A stretch of DNA of 64,000 bases from Mycolicibacterium novocastrense (lineage in GTDB: Bacteria > Actinomycetota > Actinomycetes > Mycobacteriales > Mycobacteriaceae): the NCBI RefSeq assembly GCF_001570485.1, contig NZ_BCTA01000063.1, forward strand, positions 1 through 64,000. The letters run 5' to 3'. This document shows positions 34,686 to 42,976 of this stretch, in pieces (position 1 is the first letter of the stretch; each line of letters opens with the position of its first letter). Under the pieces are notes generated by a model. The model searched no databases. It saw only the letters and a list, made by a program, of their open reading frames with translations, and was not told where the DNA came from. Made by a program: the position numbers and the translations under genes.

Positions 34686-35066
34686 GCGCGGGTTTTCGAG
34701 CGGCAGTTCCTGGGCGGAATCGCAGATGGCCAGCAGCCGACGAACCTGCCTGCCGCAGCGCACCTGCCAGTCGATTCCGTTCCGGGAGCAGATCACGTTG
34801 ATGTAGTGCAGCGCCGCGAAGCCGGCGGTGCCGAAGAAGTCGACGAGTCGCAGGTCGATCACCAGGCGCCGGGTGCCGGCGACCTGACCCTCGACGTAGG
34901 TGGCCAGCGCTCGGCTGTTGGTGGCATCGATCTCGCCCTCGACCGTCACCAGGACCGTCGAACCATGCCGGTGAGACGCTGTGAAGCTGGCCCGATGGTG
35001 GTGTTCGCACAGATCAAACGACCGAGGGTCGGGACGGAACACCCGGCAGGTTCCTACAGCGGACAC
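34620..35066 (-). CDS. STAS domain protein, anti-sigma factor antagonist-like
   Basis: A 148-residue protein with a single STAS domain (about residues 37-125): VLVTVEGEIDATNSRALATYV, then RLVIDLRLVDFFGTAGFAALHYI. In classical antagonists the loop is DSSG with a phosphorylated Ser; here it is GTAG with Thr in that place, so Thr phosphorylation by an anti-sigma kinase is possible but unproven. It would sequester an anti-sigma factor in the general stress network. GTG 35066 has AGGAG 6 nt upstream. The 3' end overlaps ackA by 66 bp on the opposite strand. M. tuberculosis has no such gene at this locus as I recall. Confidence 0.82.
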   Translation of the reverse strand: MSAVGTCRVFRPDPRSFDLCEHHHRASFTASHRHGSTVLVTVEGEIDATNSRALATYVEGQVAGTRRLVIDLRLVDFFGTAGFAALHYINVICSRNGIDWQVRCGRQVRRLLAICDSAQELPLENPRSVLDEVRASAGDRKLLISGNN

Positions 35067-35426
35067 GGCGCACTCCTGTTGTCGAGATGCGATTGAAACC
35101 GCGGAGGCCGTCAGCGACGCCTGACAGCTGCTGCGCCACGAACGGGATGGCCCCGATGACCTCTGCAGTTTGGCTGTGACCTCAACCTGTGATGCAGATT
35201 ACTACGAAATCCGCGGCAGGACCATCGAGTGTTACGACATGGGCAAATCCCGTAAAGTCGAGGCCTGCTGCGGTGCGGTTTGCTGTAACGGCCACGGAAT
35301 CCGTAGTTCTGACGCCGCTCGGGTGGCCGCGGTGAGGATGAATTTGCCCCGCTGGCAACATGCCGAAATCCGGCCGCAACCGCCGTCGGCTGGAATGTGC
35401 CCATTCGGTGCGACGAAGGGGCACTC
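35067..35426. promoter_or_regulatory. Divergent intergenic region between STAS and truncated haemoglobin genes
   Basis: 360 bp with a less GC-rich centre (about 35160-35320). An open frame from GTG 35179 with a Cys-rich stretch (ECYDMG, then EACCGAVCC) runs on into glbN out of frame; it lacks a ribosome site and its codon pattern fades inside glbN, so it is not called. No DosR, SigF or LexA consensus was found by eye. The promoters of both flanking genes must lie here. Confidence 0.35.
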
Positions 35427-35792
35427 ATGTCGAATATTCTCGAGCAGATCGGCGGCCACGAAGCCCTCGAAGGCGTGGTCGAGGACTTCTACAACCGCGT
35501 GCTGGCCGACGATCAGCTGGCCGGCTTCGTCACCGGAACCAACATGGCGCGGCTCAAGGGGCGGCAGGTCGAGTTCTTCGCCGCCGCGCTGGGCGGGCCC
35601 GAACCGTATACCGGCGCGCCGATGCGCCAGGTCCACCAGGGCCGCGGCATCACCGTCCACCATTTCAACCTCGTCGCAGACCATCTGGGCGCAAGCCTCG
35701 CCGCTGCCGGAGTGCCTGAGCGGACGGCCGGCCAGATTCTGGAAGCCATCGCCCCGCTGCGCGACGAGATCGCGACCGCCAGCGTCGTCTGA
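35427..35792 (+). CDS. glbN: Group I truncated haemoglobin
   Basis: A 121-residue 2-on-2 haem protein very close to remembered M. tuberculosis GlbN over its whole core: KIGGHEA-type IGGHEALEGVVEDFYNRVL (with the B10 Tyr), GTNMARLKGRQVEFFAAALGG, and MRQVHQGRGITVHHFNLVADHL with the proximal His. Members bind O2 and NO and protect respiration by turning NO into nitrate. It lacks the N-terminal pre-A extension seen in the M. tuberculosis protein. ATG 35427 has AAGGGG 5 nt upstream; ATG 35397 is not needed. It ends 3 bp before the end of pknG. In M. tuberculosis glbN is elsewhere (Rv1542c). Confidence 0.93.
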   Translation: MSNILEQIGGHEALEGVVEDFYNRVLADDQLAGFVTGTNMARLKGRQVEFFAAALGGPEPYTGAPMRQVHQGRGITVHHFNLVADHLGASLAAAGVPERTAGQILEAIAPLRDEIATASVV

Positions 35793-35795
35793 CCG

Positions 35796-38057
35796 TCAGA
35801 ACGTGCTGGTCGGGCGGACGCTGTTGGCCAGGTCCACAAGCGCGTAGCGGTGCGCCTGCGTCGGTGCCACCCGCGCCAGCGCGCGCAGTGAGGCCTCCAC
35901 GCCCAGCTGCAATCCGTGTTCGGTGAACGGGAACCCGAGGATGTGATTGGTGCTGGCGGTGTTGTCGGCCAGCCAATCCATCGCGGTGCCCAGCACCAGC
36001 GCGCGGATCTGCAGCACCCGCGGCTCGCTGTCCGGCAGCGCCTCGACGCGCCGTGCGGCGTCTCGGATCTGCTGCTCGGTGATCTCGGTCGACGACCGGC
36101 CGGACAACAGAGTGACCGCGCTGGTCAGCCGGGCCGTCGTGAAATGGCGGGACATCGCGGGCACCTTGTCGAGTGTCTTCACCGCATCGTCGCGCTCACC
36201 GGCGGCCGATTGCGCGCGCGCCAGGCCGAACCCCGCCGAGATCACCCCGTTGTCGGTCGACCACACGGTGTTGTAGAACTTTCCGGCCTCTGGGGTGCCC
36301 GCCAACTCGGCGGTGGCGGCCAAGGCCAGTTTGGGCGCCAGCTCGCCGGGCATCGTGTCGAGCACCTCGGTGAAATGCTTTGTCGCCGAGCCGTAGTCGG
36401 CGGTCAACAGTTCGGAGACGGCCTTGAACCAGACCAGCCGCCACGGCCAGCTCACCCGCTCGGCGAGGTCGTCGAGTTTGCGGGTGGCCTTGGCGACGTC
36501 GCCGAGGTCGAGCAGCGCGCGCACCTCCATCAGCGGCAGCTCGACCGAGTCCGACAGATCGATGCCCTCGGAATCCAGCGCCCCGTGCCTGGCCGCGCGC
36601 AGCTGGTCGAGGGTCTGCACGGGCTGGCTCAGCACGCTGGCCGACAGCACCGGCGCGCCGACGTCGGTCGGGTCGACCAGGGGTACGGGCAGGGCCCTGA
36701 CGATCTCCTGTGCGGTCAGCCGCTCGGAGTGCACCTGCCCGTCGAGATAGACGTCGGTGTGCGCTACCAACAGATCGATGCCGAACGTGGACCGGGTGGG
36801 CGAAAACACCGTGGACAGACCGGGTTTGGGTGACCCGGTGTCCTTCGCCACGACCTCACGCAGCACACCGAGCAGCTGCCCGGACATCTCGTCGGCACTG
36901 CCGAAACGCCGCCGTGGATCCGGGTCGATCGCCCGGCGCAGCGCACGGCCGAACGAGTCGTACTCGGCCAGCACCGGGTCGTCCTCGGGCAACCCGTCGA
37001 CGTAGCGGCCCTTGCGGGTGCGCAGGTTCAGCGTCAGCGCTGCGAGCGTGCGGCCGACGGTGTAGATGTCGGTGGCCACCGTCGGCCCCGTCCGCACGAT
37101 CTCGGGAGCCTGGTATCCCGGGGTGCCGTACAGGTAGCCGAACGAGTTGATGGTCGACACCGCACCGAGGTCGATCAGCTTGAGCTGTTCCTCGGTGATC
37201 ATGATGTTTTCGGGTTTGAGGTCGTTGTAGGTCAGGCCGAGCGAGTGCAGATAGCCCAGCGCGGGCAGGATCTCGAGCATGTATCCGATGGCCTGGGCCA
37301 CCGGCAGCTTCTCGCCCTTGGCCTGTTTGAGCGATGTGCCGCCGACGTACTCCATCACGATGTAGCCGACGGGGTTGCCGTGTTGGTCCGCGTGCTCGAC
37401 GAAGTTGTAGATCTTCACGATGCCGGGATGGGTGACCTCGGCGAGGAACTGCCGCTCGGCCATCGCGATCTTCTGCGCCTCGGCGTCGCCGGAATGCACC
37501 AGGCCCTTGAGCACGACGGGTCGTTCGTTGACGTTGTGGTCGAATGCCAGATAGACCCAGCCGAGGCCGCCGTGTGCGATGCAGCCCTTGATCTCGTACT
37601 GGTCGGCGACCATGTCACCCGGATTCAGTTGCGGCAGAAACGAATACGGACTGCCGCAGTGCGGACACCAACCTTCCGACCGGGCAGGCTTGCCCTCGCT
37701 GGAACGGCCGACGGGGCGGCCGCAGTTCCAACAGAAGCGCTTCTTCTCCGCGACCACCGGATTGGTCATCAGCGCTTCGAGCGGATCCTTGGCCCGCACC
37801 CGCGGGATCTCGACCAGCCCACCGCCCAGGCGGCGCGTCCGCGACAACGCCCGCGTCGTGGTGGTGGTCTGCTCCTGCGGCTCAGTGTCTCCGGTGCCCG
37901 CCGACCCGCCGTCGTCGTCGTCGAGATGGGGCCGGAACACCGCCTCGGTCGCCATCGGGCGGATGGTCGAGGCCGAATCCATGCCCATATCGTCGAAGCT
38001 CGCCGGCTGGGTGCCCGGGCCCTCGTCGTCGTAGTCGTGTAGTTGGGTCTCGGACAT
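35796..38057 (-). CDS. pknG: Serine/threonine protein kinase G
   Basis: A 753-residue soluble kinase. A Thr-rich N-terminal tail (TTTTTR near 64-69, the autophosphorylation region) leads to a rubredoxin-like metal site with CWNC at 109-112 and CPHC at 131-134, then the kinase domain (GCIAHGGLGWVYLA, VVLKG with Lys184, YNDLKPENIM, LIDLGAVS) and a C-terminal TPR domain. PknG phosphorylates GarA/OdhI and so controls glutamate metabolism and the TCA cycle; in pathogens it is also linked to phagosome survival. ATG 38057 overlaps the glnH stop by 1 nt; the longer frame to 38546 is a shadow of glnH. Confidence 0.97.
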   Translation of the reverse strand: MSETQLHDYDDEGPGTQPASFDDMGMDSASTIRPMATEAVFRPHLDDDDGGSAGTGDTEPQEQTTTTTRALSRTRRLGGGLVEIPRVRAKDPLEALMTNPVVAEKKRFCWNCGRPVGRSSEGKPARSEGWCPHCGSPYSFLPQLNPGDMVADQYEIKGCIAHGGLGWVYLAFDHNVNERPVVLKGLVHSGDAEAQKIAMAERQFLAEVTHPGIVKIYNFVEHADQHGNPVGYIVMEYVGGTSLKQAKGEKLPVAQAIGYMLEILPALGYLHSLGLTYNDLKPENIMITEEQLKLIDLGAVSTINSFGYLYGTPGYQAPEIVRTGPTVATDIYTVGRTLAALTLNLRTRKGRYVDGLPEDDPVLAEYDSFGRALRRAIDPDPRRRFGSADEMSGQLLGVLREVVAKDTGSPKPGLSTVFSPTRSTFGIDLLVAHTDVYLDGQVHSERLTAQEIVRALPVPLVDPTDVGAPVLSASVLSQPVQTLDQLRAARHGALDSEGIDLSDSVELPLMEVRALLDLGDVAKATRKLDDLAERVSWPWRLVWFKAVSELLTADYGSATKHFTEVLDTMPGELAPKLALAATAELAGTPEAGKFYNTVWSTDNGVISAGFGLARAQSAAGERDDAVKTLDKVPAMSRHFTTARLTSAVTLLSGRSSTEITEQQIRDAARRVEALPDSEPRVLQIRALVLGTAMDWLADNTASTNHILGFPFTEHGLQLGVEASLRALARVAPTQAHRYALVDLANSVRPTSTF

Positions 38058-39019
38058 CAGTCGGAGTACCTCGCGGCCGGAGGAGCCGGCGCCGGCCCGA
38101 GCACCGTCAACCACTTGCGGTACAACGTGTTCCAGGTGCCGTCGCGGCGGATCCGTTCGAGCGTGCCGTTGACGAACCGGACCAGGCCGGTGTTCTCCCG
38201 GTTGACCCCGATGCCGTAGGGCTCCCGGTTGAGGCTTGGGCCGACGATGTGCAGGTAAGGATCCTGTGACACCAGGCCGGCGAGGATCGAGTCGTCGGTG
38301 CTGACGGCGTCGACCTGCCGCTGCTGCAGTGCCACCAGGCAGTCGGCCCACGCGACCACCCCGACGATGATCGGGGGCGGCGTGATCTCCCGGATCCGCT
38401 CCAGCGATGTGGTGCCCTTCGCGACGCATACGCGGCGTCCCGAAAGGTCCGACGCCTGCCGGATCGTCGAGTCGCGCGGCGCCAGGATGCGCTGATTGGC
38501 AGTCAGATACGCCGTCGAGAACCCGATCAGCTTCTTGCGTTCGCACGTGATGGTCATGGTCTTGACGACGACGTCGACCTGATCGTTCTGCAACGCGGCG
38601 ATGCGGTCCGCCGACGACAGGATGCGGTACTCCACCTGCGACGGGGTTCCGAAGATGTCGCGGGCGATCTCACCGGCGATGTCGACGTCGAATCCGGTGA
38701 TCTGCCCGGTGATCGGGTCGCGGAACGAGAACAGGTTGCTGCCGATGTCCAGGCCGACGATCAGCCGCCCCCGCGCGCGGATGTTCGCGACGGCCTCCTC
38801 GGCCTGGGCCCGATCGCTGAACGGCCGAAGGCTCGCCGTGCGGTCACAGTCCTCAGTGTCGTCGCCGGGCGGGCGCACCGGTTGTGGTGGCAACTCCTCC
38901 ATACCCGCCGGGGTGGGCGGTGGAAGCGTCACACCGGGTGTGGAGGTCACCGACGCGGCCTGCCCGCATCCGGTGAGAACCAGCGCGGCGGCGACGAGCA
39001 GGCCGAAGAACTTCTTCAT
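38057..39019 (-). CDS. glnH: Glutamine/aspartate-binding lipoprotein of the PknG pathway
   Basis: A 320-residue periplasmic-binding-protein-type lipoprotein with signal MKKFFGLLVAAALVLTGC (lipobox LTGC, Cys18). The SBP_bac_3 domain shows LIVGLDIGSNLFSFRDPITGQITGFDVDIAGEIA, EYRILSSADRIAALQNDQVDVVVKTMTIT and ALQQRQVDAVSTDDSILAGL. In mycobacteria GlnH senses aspartate/glutamate outside the cell and passes the signal through GlnX to PknG rather than serving an ABC transporter; no ABC transporter genes are nearby. Start ATG 39019 overlaps the glnX stop by 1 nt (TAATG), and its stop overlaps pknG. Confidence 0.95.
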   Translation of the reverse strand: MKKFFGLLVAAALVLTGCGQAASVTSTPGVTLPPPTPAGMEELPPQPVRPPGDDTEDCDRTASLRPFSDRAQAEEAVANIRARGRLIVGLDIGSNLFSFRDPITGQITGFDVDIAGEIARDIFGTPSQVEYRILSSADRIAALQNDQVDVVVKTMTITCERKKLIGFSTAYLTANQRILAPRDSTIRQASDLSGRRVCVAKGTTSLERIREITPPPIIVGVVAWADCLVALQQRQVDAVSTDDSILAGLVSQDPYLHIVGPSLNREPYGIGVNRENTGLVRFVNGTLERIRRDGTWNTLYRKWLTVLGPAPAPPAARYSD

Positions 39020-40338
39020 TACCGGTACTCACTCAACCTCGGCCACAACCCCAGCGCCACCGCGACCGCCGCGACGACGCTGAGCACCGCGGCGCCCACA
39101 GTCGCACCGGACAGCACCCGGTGCGCGTTGATGATGTCGTCGCGCAGTTGCCCGCGGCTCTCTTCGATGCCCTGGCTCAACGCCTCGTCGAGCTTGTTGA
39201 ACGCGGGCGTGGAATCGTCGGCCCCGGCGCCCAGCGCCACCTGCGTGGCGGCTTGGTAGTTGCCGACGCTGATGTAGGCGTTGATCCGGTCGTCGGCGGC
39301 GCGCCAGCGCTTCAACAACTGCTCGGCCTCGGCGAGGTCGGTCTTGTCGATGGCGTCCTCGCGGGCCAGGTAGTCCGCGAGCTGCTGCTGCATCATGTCG
39401 ATGCGCTGGTAGTACGACTGTTTGCGCACCGTCTCGTCGCCGCGCCGGATCAACGACAGCGTCTCGTCGGCACGGGCCTGCTGCGCGGTGATCGCCAGGT
39501 TCGTCACCGTCTTCAACGACTCGGCGGCGGTGTCCTTGGCGCTGCGGCTGTCGGAGGTCGAGATGACCAGGGCCGTGCCCACCCAGATCAGCATGGTCAG
39601 AACGGCCAGTCCGCCGGCGACGAAGCCGATGTTGATCCGCCTGCGCGTGCGCCTGGCCAGCCAACGGTTGGCGAACACCCCGAACAGCAAGGTCGCCAGC
39701 ACCACCAGGATGACCGGGCCGGGGATCCGGGTGGACGCGCTGGTCTCGGCGTCGACGCGCTGCGAGGTCTCCTCGTAGAGCCGTTGGGCCCCGGGCAGGA
39801 TCTGCGTCTGCATCAAGGCCGACGCCTCCGACAGGTACGACGAACCCACCGGATTACCCGAACGATTGTTGGTGCGGGCGGTCTCGACCAGGCCGGTGTA
39901 CACCGACAACTCTGCGTTGATGCGGCCGAGCAGCTGCACCAGGTCCTCGTCGGTGAGCCCGCTCGACGCCCGGGTCACGGCCACCGACGCGTCCGTGATC
40001 GCCTGCTCGTACCGTTGTCGGACGTCGCGCGGTTCCGCCCCGGCGATGAAGGCCGTGGCCGCTGCGGCATCGGCCACCGACAGCTTCGTGTAGAGCTGCC
40101 CGGCGGCAAACGACAGAGGCTCGGTGTGGTTGAGCACCGTCATCAGCGCCTGCTGGCGGTCGTTGATCGTCGTCGACGTGGCGAACGCGCTGGCGATGAC
40201 GAGCGCGGACAGCACCACTCCGATGGTCAGGATCCGGCCGGGCGTGGTCCACAGAAACCACCAGCGTTGTTGTGCCGACGTCGACGGCGACCGCGACGCG
40301 AGCGGCTCCGTCGACGGGTGCGCCAACTCCACAGTCAC
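39019..40338 (-). CDS. glnX: Transmembrane signalling protein of the PknG pathway
   Basis: A 439-residue membrane protein, the length of M. tuberculosis Rv0412c. Helices near 34-53, about 195-215, 222-250 and at the C terminus flank two long outer helical regions (for example LMTVLNHTEPLSFAAGQLYTKLS and the coiled LIRRGDETVRKQSYYQRIDMMQQQ part), resembling chemoreceptor sensor bundles. It is proposed in the literature to carry the GlnH amino-acid signal to PknG. GTG 40338 gives the family length; the frame back to 40872 overlaps mutT3. TACAGT read on the minus strand at 40393-40398 is a likely -10 for the glnX-glnH-pknG operon. Confidence 0.92.
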   Translation of the reverse strand: MTVELAHPSTEPLASRSPSTSAQQRWWFLWTTPGRILTIGVVLSALVIASAFATSTTINDRQQALMTVLNHTEPLSFAAGQLYTKLSVADAAAATAFIAGAEPRDVRQRYEQAITDASVAVTRASSGLTDEDLVQLLGRINAELSVYTGLVETARTNNRSGNPVGSSYLSEASALMQTQILPGAQRLYEETSQRVDAETSASTRIPGPVILVVLATLLFGVFANRWLARRTRRRINIGFVAGGLAVLTMLIWVGTALVISTSDSRSAKDTAAESLKTVTNLAITAQQARADETLSLIRRGDETVRKQSYYQRIDMMQQQLADYLAREDAIDKTDLAEAEQLLKRWRAADDRINAYISVGNYQAATQVALGAGADDSTPAFNKLDEALSQGIEESRGQLRDDIINAHRVLSGATVGAAVLSVVAAVAVALGLWPRLSEYR

Positions 40339-40437
40339 GTGCGCGCGGACCTCATCAGCATCGCTTTCCGGCTCGTCGTTTCGACCGCTCCCACTGTATG
40401 AAAGAAGTCTAAGAGTTTCCGGCAGGCCGGGCGGCCC

Positions 40438-40443
40438 TATTGT
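40438..40443 (+). promoter_or_regulatory. -10 box of a probable leaderless promoter
   Basis: TATTGT ends 6 nt before the GTG at 40450 of mutT3, so the mRNA probably begins at the start codon. There is no good ribosome site, which fits this reading. Confidence 0.45.
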
Positions 40444-40449
40444 TGAGGC

Positions 40450-40950
40450 GTGCGTGGCGACGGTGACGGATGGGTGGTTTCCCACGGCCAGGCCTACTGG
40501 GGCAGGTACGGCGCGGTCGGCCTGTTGCTGCGGGCCCCCGGCCACGACGGCACCCCGGTGGTGCTTCTCCAGCACCGGGCGGCCTGGAGCCACCAGGGCG
40601 ACACCTGGGGTCTGCCCGGCGGGGCGCGCGACAGCCACGAGACCGCGGAGCAGGCGGCCATCCGGGAGGCCCATGAGGAAGCGGGGCTGCCTGCCGAGCA
40701 GTTGACCGTGCGCAAGGTGGTGCAGACCAAGATCGTCGCGGGCGACGGGGTCAGTTGGAGCTACAGCACGGTCATCGCCGACGCCCAGGAGATGCTGCCC
40801 ACCGTGCCGAACCGGGAGAGCGCCGAGTTGCGCTGGGTGGCCGTCGACGACGTCGCCACCCTGCCGCTGCACCCGGGATTCGCCGCCAGCTGGCAGCGGT
40901 TGCGCGACGAGTTCACGTCGATCCCGCTTCTGGTCAACCCTCAGCTCTGA
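40450..40950 (+). CDS. mutT3: NUDIX hydrolase MutT3
   Basis: A 166-residue NUDIX protein. The Nudix box GX5EX7REXXEEXG is complete in GGARDSHETAEQAAIREAHEEAGL. From the family, it hydrolyses oxidised or unwanted nucleoside di/triphosphates; M. tuberculosis MutT3 acts on 8-oxo-dGTP-type or related nucleotides. It is divergent from glnX with 111 bp between start codons, and its 3' end overlaps the convergent thiE gene by 17 bp. GTG 40450 fits a leaderless promoter. Confidence 0.93.
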   Translation: MRGDGDGWVVSHGQAYWGRYGAVGLLLRAPGHDGTPVVLLQHRAAWSHQGDTWGLPGGARDSHETAEQAAIREAHEEAGLPAEQLTVRKVVQTKIVAGDGVSWSYSTVIADAQEMLPTVPNRESAELRWVAVDDVATLPLHPGFAASWQRLRDEFTSIPLLVNPQL

Positions 40951-41617
40951 GCGCCGCCTGCAAAGCCACCTTCAAAGACGAGGCCGCCGCACCAGGGTCC
41001 TCGGCCGCCGTGATCGCCCGCACCACGACGACGCGTCGCGCGCCGGCGGCCAGCACCTGCGGTAACCGCTCGGCGTCGATTCCGCCAATCGCGAACCACG
41101 GCTTGGCCGTACCGAGTTGGGCGGTGTGCCGGACCAGCTCCAGCCCGGGCGCAGCGCGGCCGGGTTTGGTCGGGGTGGGCCAGCACGGGCCGACGCAGAA
41201 GTAGTCGACGGCCTCGTCCACCGCCGCCGCGACCTGATCGACGTCGTGGGTGGACCGCCCGACCACCGACCCCTCGCCGACGATGCCGCGCGCCACCGCC
41301 AGCGGAAGGTCATCCTGCCCCAGGTGAAGCACGTCGGCGCCGGCGGCCAGCGCGATGTCGGCGCGGTCGTTGACGGCCAGCAGCGCGCCGTGGCGCCGGG
41401 CCGCGTCGGCGAGCACCTCGAGGGCCTCGAGTTCCTGGCGTGCCTCCAAGGGGCCGAACCGCTGTTCGCCCGGCGAACCCTTGTCGCGCAGCTGGATGAG
41501 GTCGACCCCTCCGGCGAGGGCGGCGTCGGCGAACTCCGCGAGGTCGCCGCGCTCGCGCCGGGCGTCGGTGCACAGGTACAGCGACGCGCTGGCCAGGCGT
41601 TCTCGAGGTTGGTGCAC
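40934..41617 (-). CDS. thiE: Thiamine-phosphate synthase
   Basis: A 227-residue TIM-barrel enzyme joining HMP-PP and the thiazole phosphate to give thiamine monophosphate. Motifs: LYLCTD near the start, DLIQLRDKG, AVNDRADIALAAGADVLHLGQDDLP, VGRSTHD, DYFCVGPCWPTPTKPGRAAPGLE and AIGGIDAERLPQVLAAGARRVVVVRAI, all usual for ThiE. It is the only minus-strand gene of this thi group, facing away from the thiO riboswitch. It overlaps mutT3 by 17 bp at the 3' end. TAGCGT 6 nt before GTG 41617 suggests a leaderless mRNA. Confidence 0.95.
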   Translation of the reverse strand: MHQPRERLASASLYLCTDARRERGDLAEFADAALAGGVDLIQLRDKGSPGEQRFGPLEARQELEALEVLADAARRHGALLAVNDRADIALAAGADVLHLGQDDLPLAVARGIVGEGSVVGRSTHDVDQVAAAVDEAVDYFCVGPCWPTPTKPGRAAPGLELVRHTAQLGTAKPWFAIGGIDAERLPQVLAAGARRVVVVRAITAAEDPGAAASSLKVALQAALRAEG

Positions 41618-41623
41618 ACCGCG

Positions 41624-41629
41624 ACGCTA
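41624..41629 (-). promoter_or_regulatory. -10 box of a probable leaderless promoter (thiE)
   Basis: TAGCGT read on the minus strand ends 6 nt before GTG 41617. thiE therefore appears not to have its own riboswitch, unlike thiO and thiC. Confidence 0.4.
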
Positions 41630-41675
41630 GCGGCTCGTCGTTGGGGGCCTAACCAGCGGGTACTGTGGGTTGACG

Positions 41676-41770
41676 AACGCGGGAGTCCCGGGAACGGGGA
41701 CTGAGAGTGGGCATTCGAACCTGCCCTTACCGTCGCACCTGATCCGGGTCATGCCGGCGAAGGGAGGGAA
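41676..41770 (+). promoter_or_regulatory. TPP riboswitch (thi box) upstream of thiO
   Basis: The region has the TPP aptamer core: a 5' stem (CGGGAGTCCCG), CTGAGAGT at 41701-41708, an internal hairpin, then ACCTGATCCGGGTCATGCCG and GCGAAGGGAGGG. The 3' GGGAGGG of the aptamer is also the ribosome site for the TTG start at 41772, so TPP binding should hide it and block translation of thiO. It controls the thiO-thiS-thiG operon. Confidence 0.92.
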
Positions 41771-41771
41771 G

Positions 41772-42782
41772 TTGACCGCAGCAAGCCTGGCCGTGATCGG
41801 CGGCGGCGTCATCGGATTGGCCGTCGCGCGGCGTGCGCTGAGTGCCGGCTGGGACGTCCGCGTGCACCGCACCGACGAGCGCGGCGCGTCGTGGGTCGCC
41901 GGCGGCATGCTCGCACCCCACAGCGAGGGCTGGCCCGGTGAGGAGAAGCTGCTGCAGCTCGGCCTGGAATCGCTTCACCTGTGGCACGGCGGCTTTCTCG
42001 ACGGGCTGCCCGACGATGTGGTCACGGCACGCGAATCGCTGGTGGTCGCCGTCGACCGCGCAGATGCGAGCGACCTCAAGACAGTGGGCGAGTGGCTTGC
42101 GGCCCAAGGGCATCCGGTGACGGCGACGACGTCGGCCCGCGATATCGAACCGCTGCTCGCTCAGGGCATCCGGCATGGGTTTCGCGCCGAAACCGAACTG
42201 GCCGTTGACAATCGGCTGCTGGTGCGAGCCTTGGCCGTGTCGTGTGAAGGGCTTGGTGTGCAGTGGGCGCCCCCCGTGTCCGAACTCGCCGAGGTGCAGG
42301 CGGATGCCGTGGTGATCGCGAACGGTATCGACGCTCCGACGCTGTGGCCCGACCTGCCCATCCGGCCGGTCAAGGGTGAGGTGTTGCGGTTGCGGTGGCG
42401 CCGCGGCTGCATGCCGGTGCCGCAGCGGGTCATTCGGGCCAGGGTGCATGGCAGGCAGGTATACCTGGTTCCGCGCGCCGACGGGGTCGTCGTCGGCGCC
42501 ACGCAGTACGAACACGGCCGTGATACCGCGCCCGCGGTGACGGGCGTGCGGGAACTGCTCGACGACGCCTGCGCGGTGATGCCCGCGCTGGGCGAGTACG
42601 AACTCGCCGAATGCGCCGCGGGCCTGCGGCCGATGACGCCGGATGGATTACCGCTCGTCGAACGCCTCGATGAGCGCACACTGGTCGCGGCGGGCCACGG
42701 GCGCAACGGCTTTCTTCTCGCACCCTGGACGGCCGAACGGATCGCGGCCGAACTCGATGTCACGATTGGAGCGACACAATGA
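41772..42782 (+). CDS. thiO: Glycine oxidase ThiO
   Basis: A 336-residue FAD-dependent amine oxidase (DAO fold) that oxidises glycine to the imine used to build the thiazole of thiamine. FAD site VIGGGVIGLAVARRAL, WVAGGMLAPHSEGWPGEE, VDNRLLVRAL, PVKGEVLRLR and GLRPMTPDGLPLVERL, AAGHGRNGFLLAPWT are typical. The start is TTG 41772, in the GGGAGGG site of the riboswitch; the frame upstream to 41670 runs through the aptamer and is not coding. It overlaps thiS by 4 nt. Confidence 0.95.
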   Translation: MTAASLAVIGGGVIGLAVARRALSAGWDVRVHRTDERGASWVAGGMLAPHSEGWPGEEKLLQLGLESLHLWHGGFLDGLPDDVVTARESLVVAVDRADASDLKTVGEWLAAQGHPVTATTSARDIEPLLAQGIRHGFRAETELAVDNRLLVRALAVSCEGLGVQWAPPVSELAEVQADAVVIANGIDAPTLWPDLPIRPVKGEVLRLRWRRGCMPVPQRVIRARVHGRQVYLVPRADGVVVGATQYEHGRDTAPAVTGVRELLDDACAVMPALGEYELAECAAGLRPMTPDGLPLVERLDERTLVAAGHGRNGFLLAPWTAERIAAELDVTIGATQ

Positions 42783-42976
42783 AGGTACTGGTCAACGACG
42801 AAGCGGTGGAAGTGGACGCCTCGACGACGGTCGCCGCGCTGCTGGAGCGTCTCGGCTTTCCGGAGAAGGGCATCGCCGTCGCAGTGGATTGGTCGGTGCT
42901 GCCGAAATCGGATTGGGACACCGCGCTGACGGACGGTGCTCGCGTGGAGGTGGTGACGGCGGTGCAGGGTGGCTAG
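42779..42976 (+). CDS. thiS: Sulfur carrier protein ThiS
   Basis: A 65-residue ubiquitin-like protein ending in the required Gly-Gly (TAVQGG). Its C-terminal carboxyl is activated and thiolated to give the sulfur of the thiazole ring. Length and the internal GIAVAVDWSVLPKSDWDT segment match ThiS. It overlaps thiO by 4 nt (ATGA) and thiG by 8 nt, so all three are made together. Confidence 0.96.
   Translation: MKVLVNDEAVEVDASTTVAALLERLGFPEKGIAVAVDWSVLPKSDWDTALTDGARVEVVTAVQGG

Noticed and set aside
35170..35847. Cys-rich open frame (EACCGAVCC) upstream of and into glbN
   Set aside because: No ribosome site, and most of it overlaps glbN in a wrong frame with poor codon pattern.
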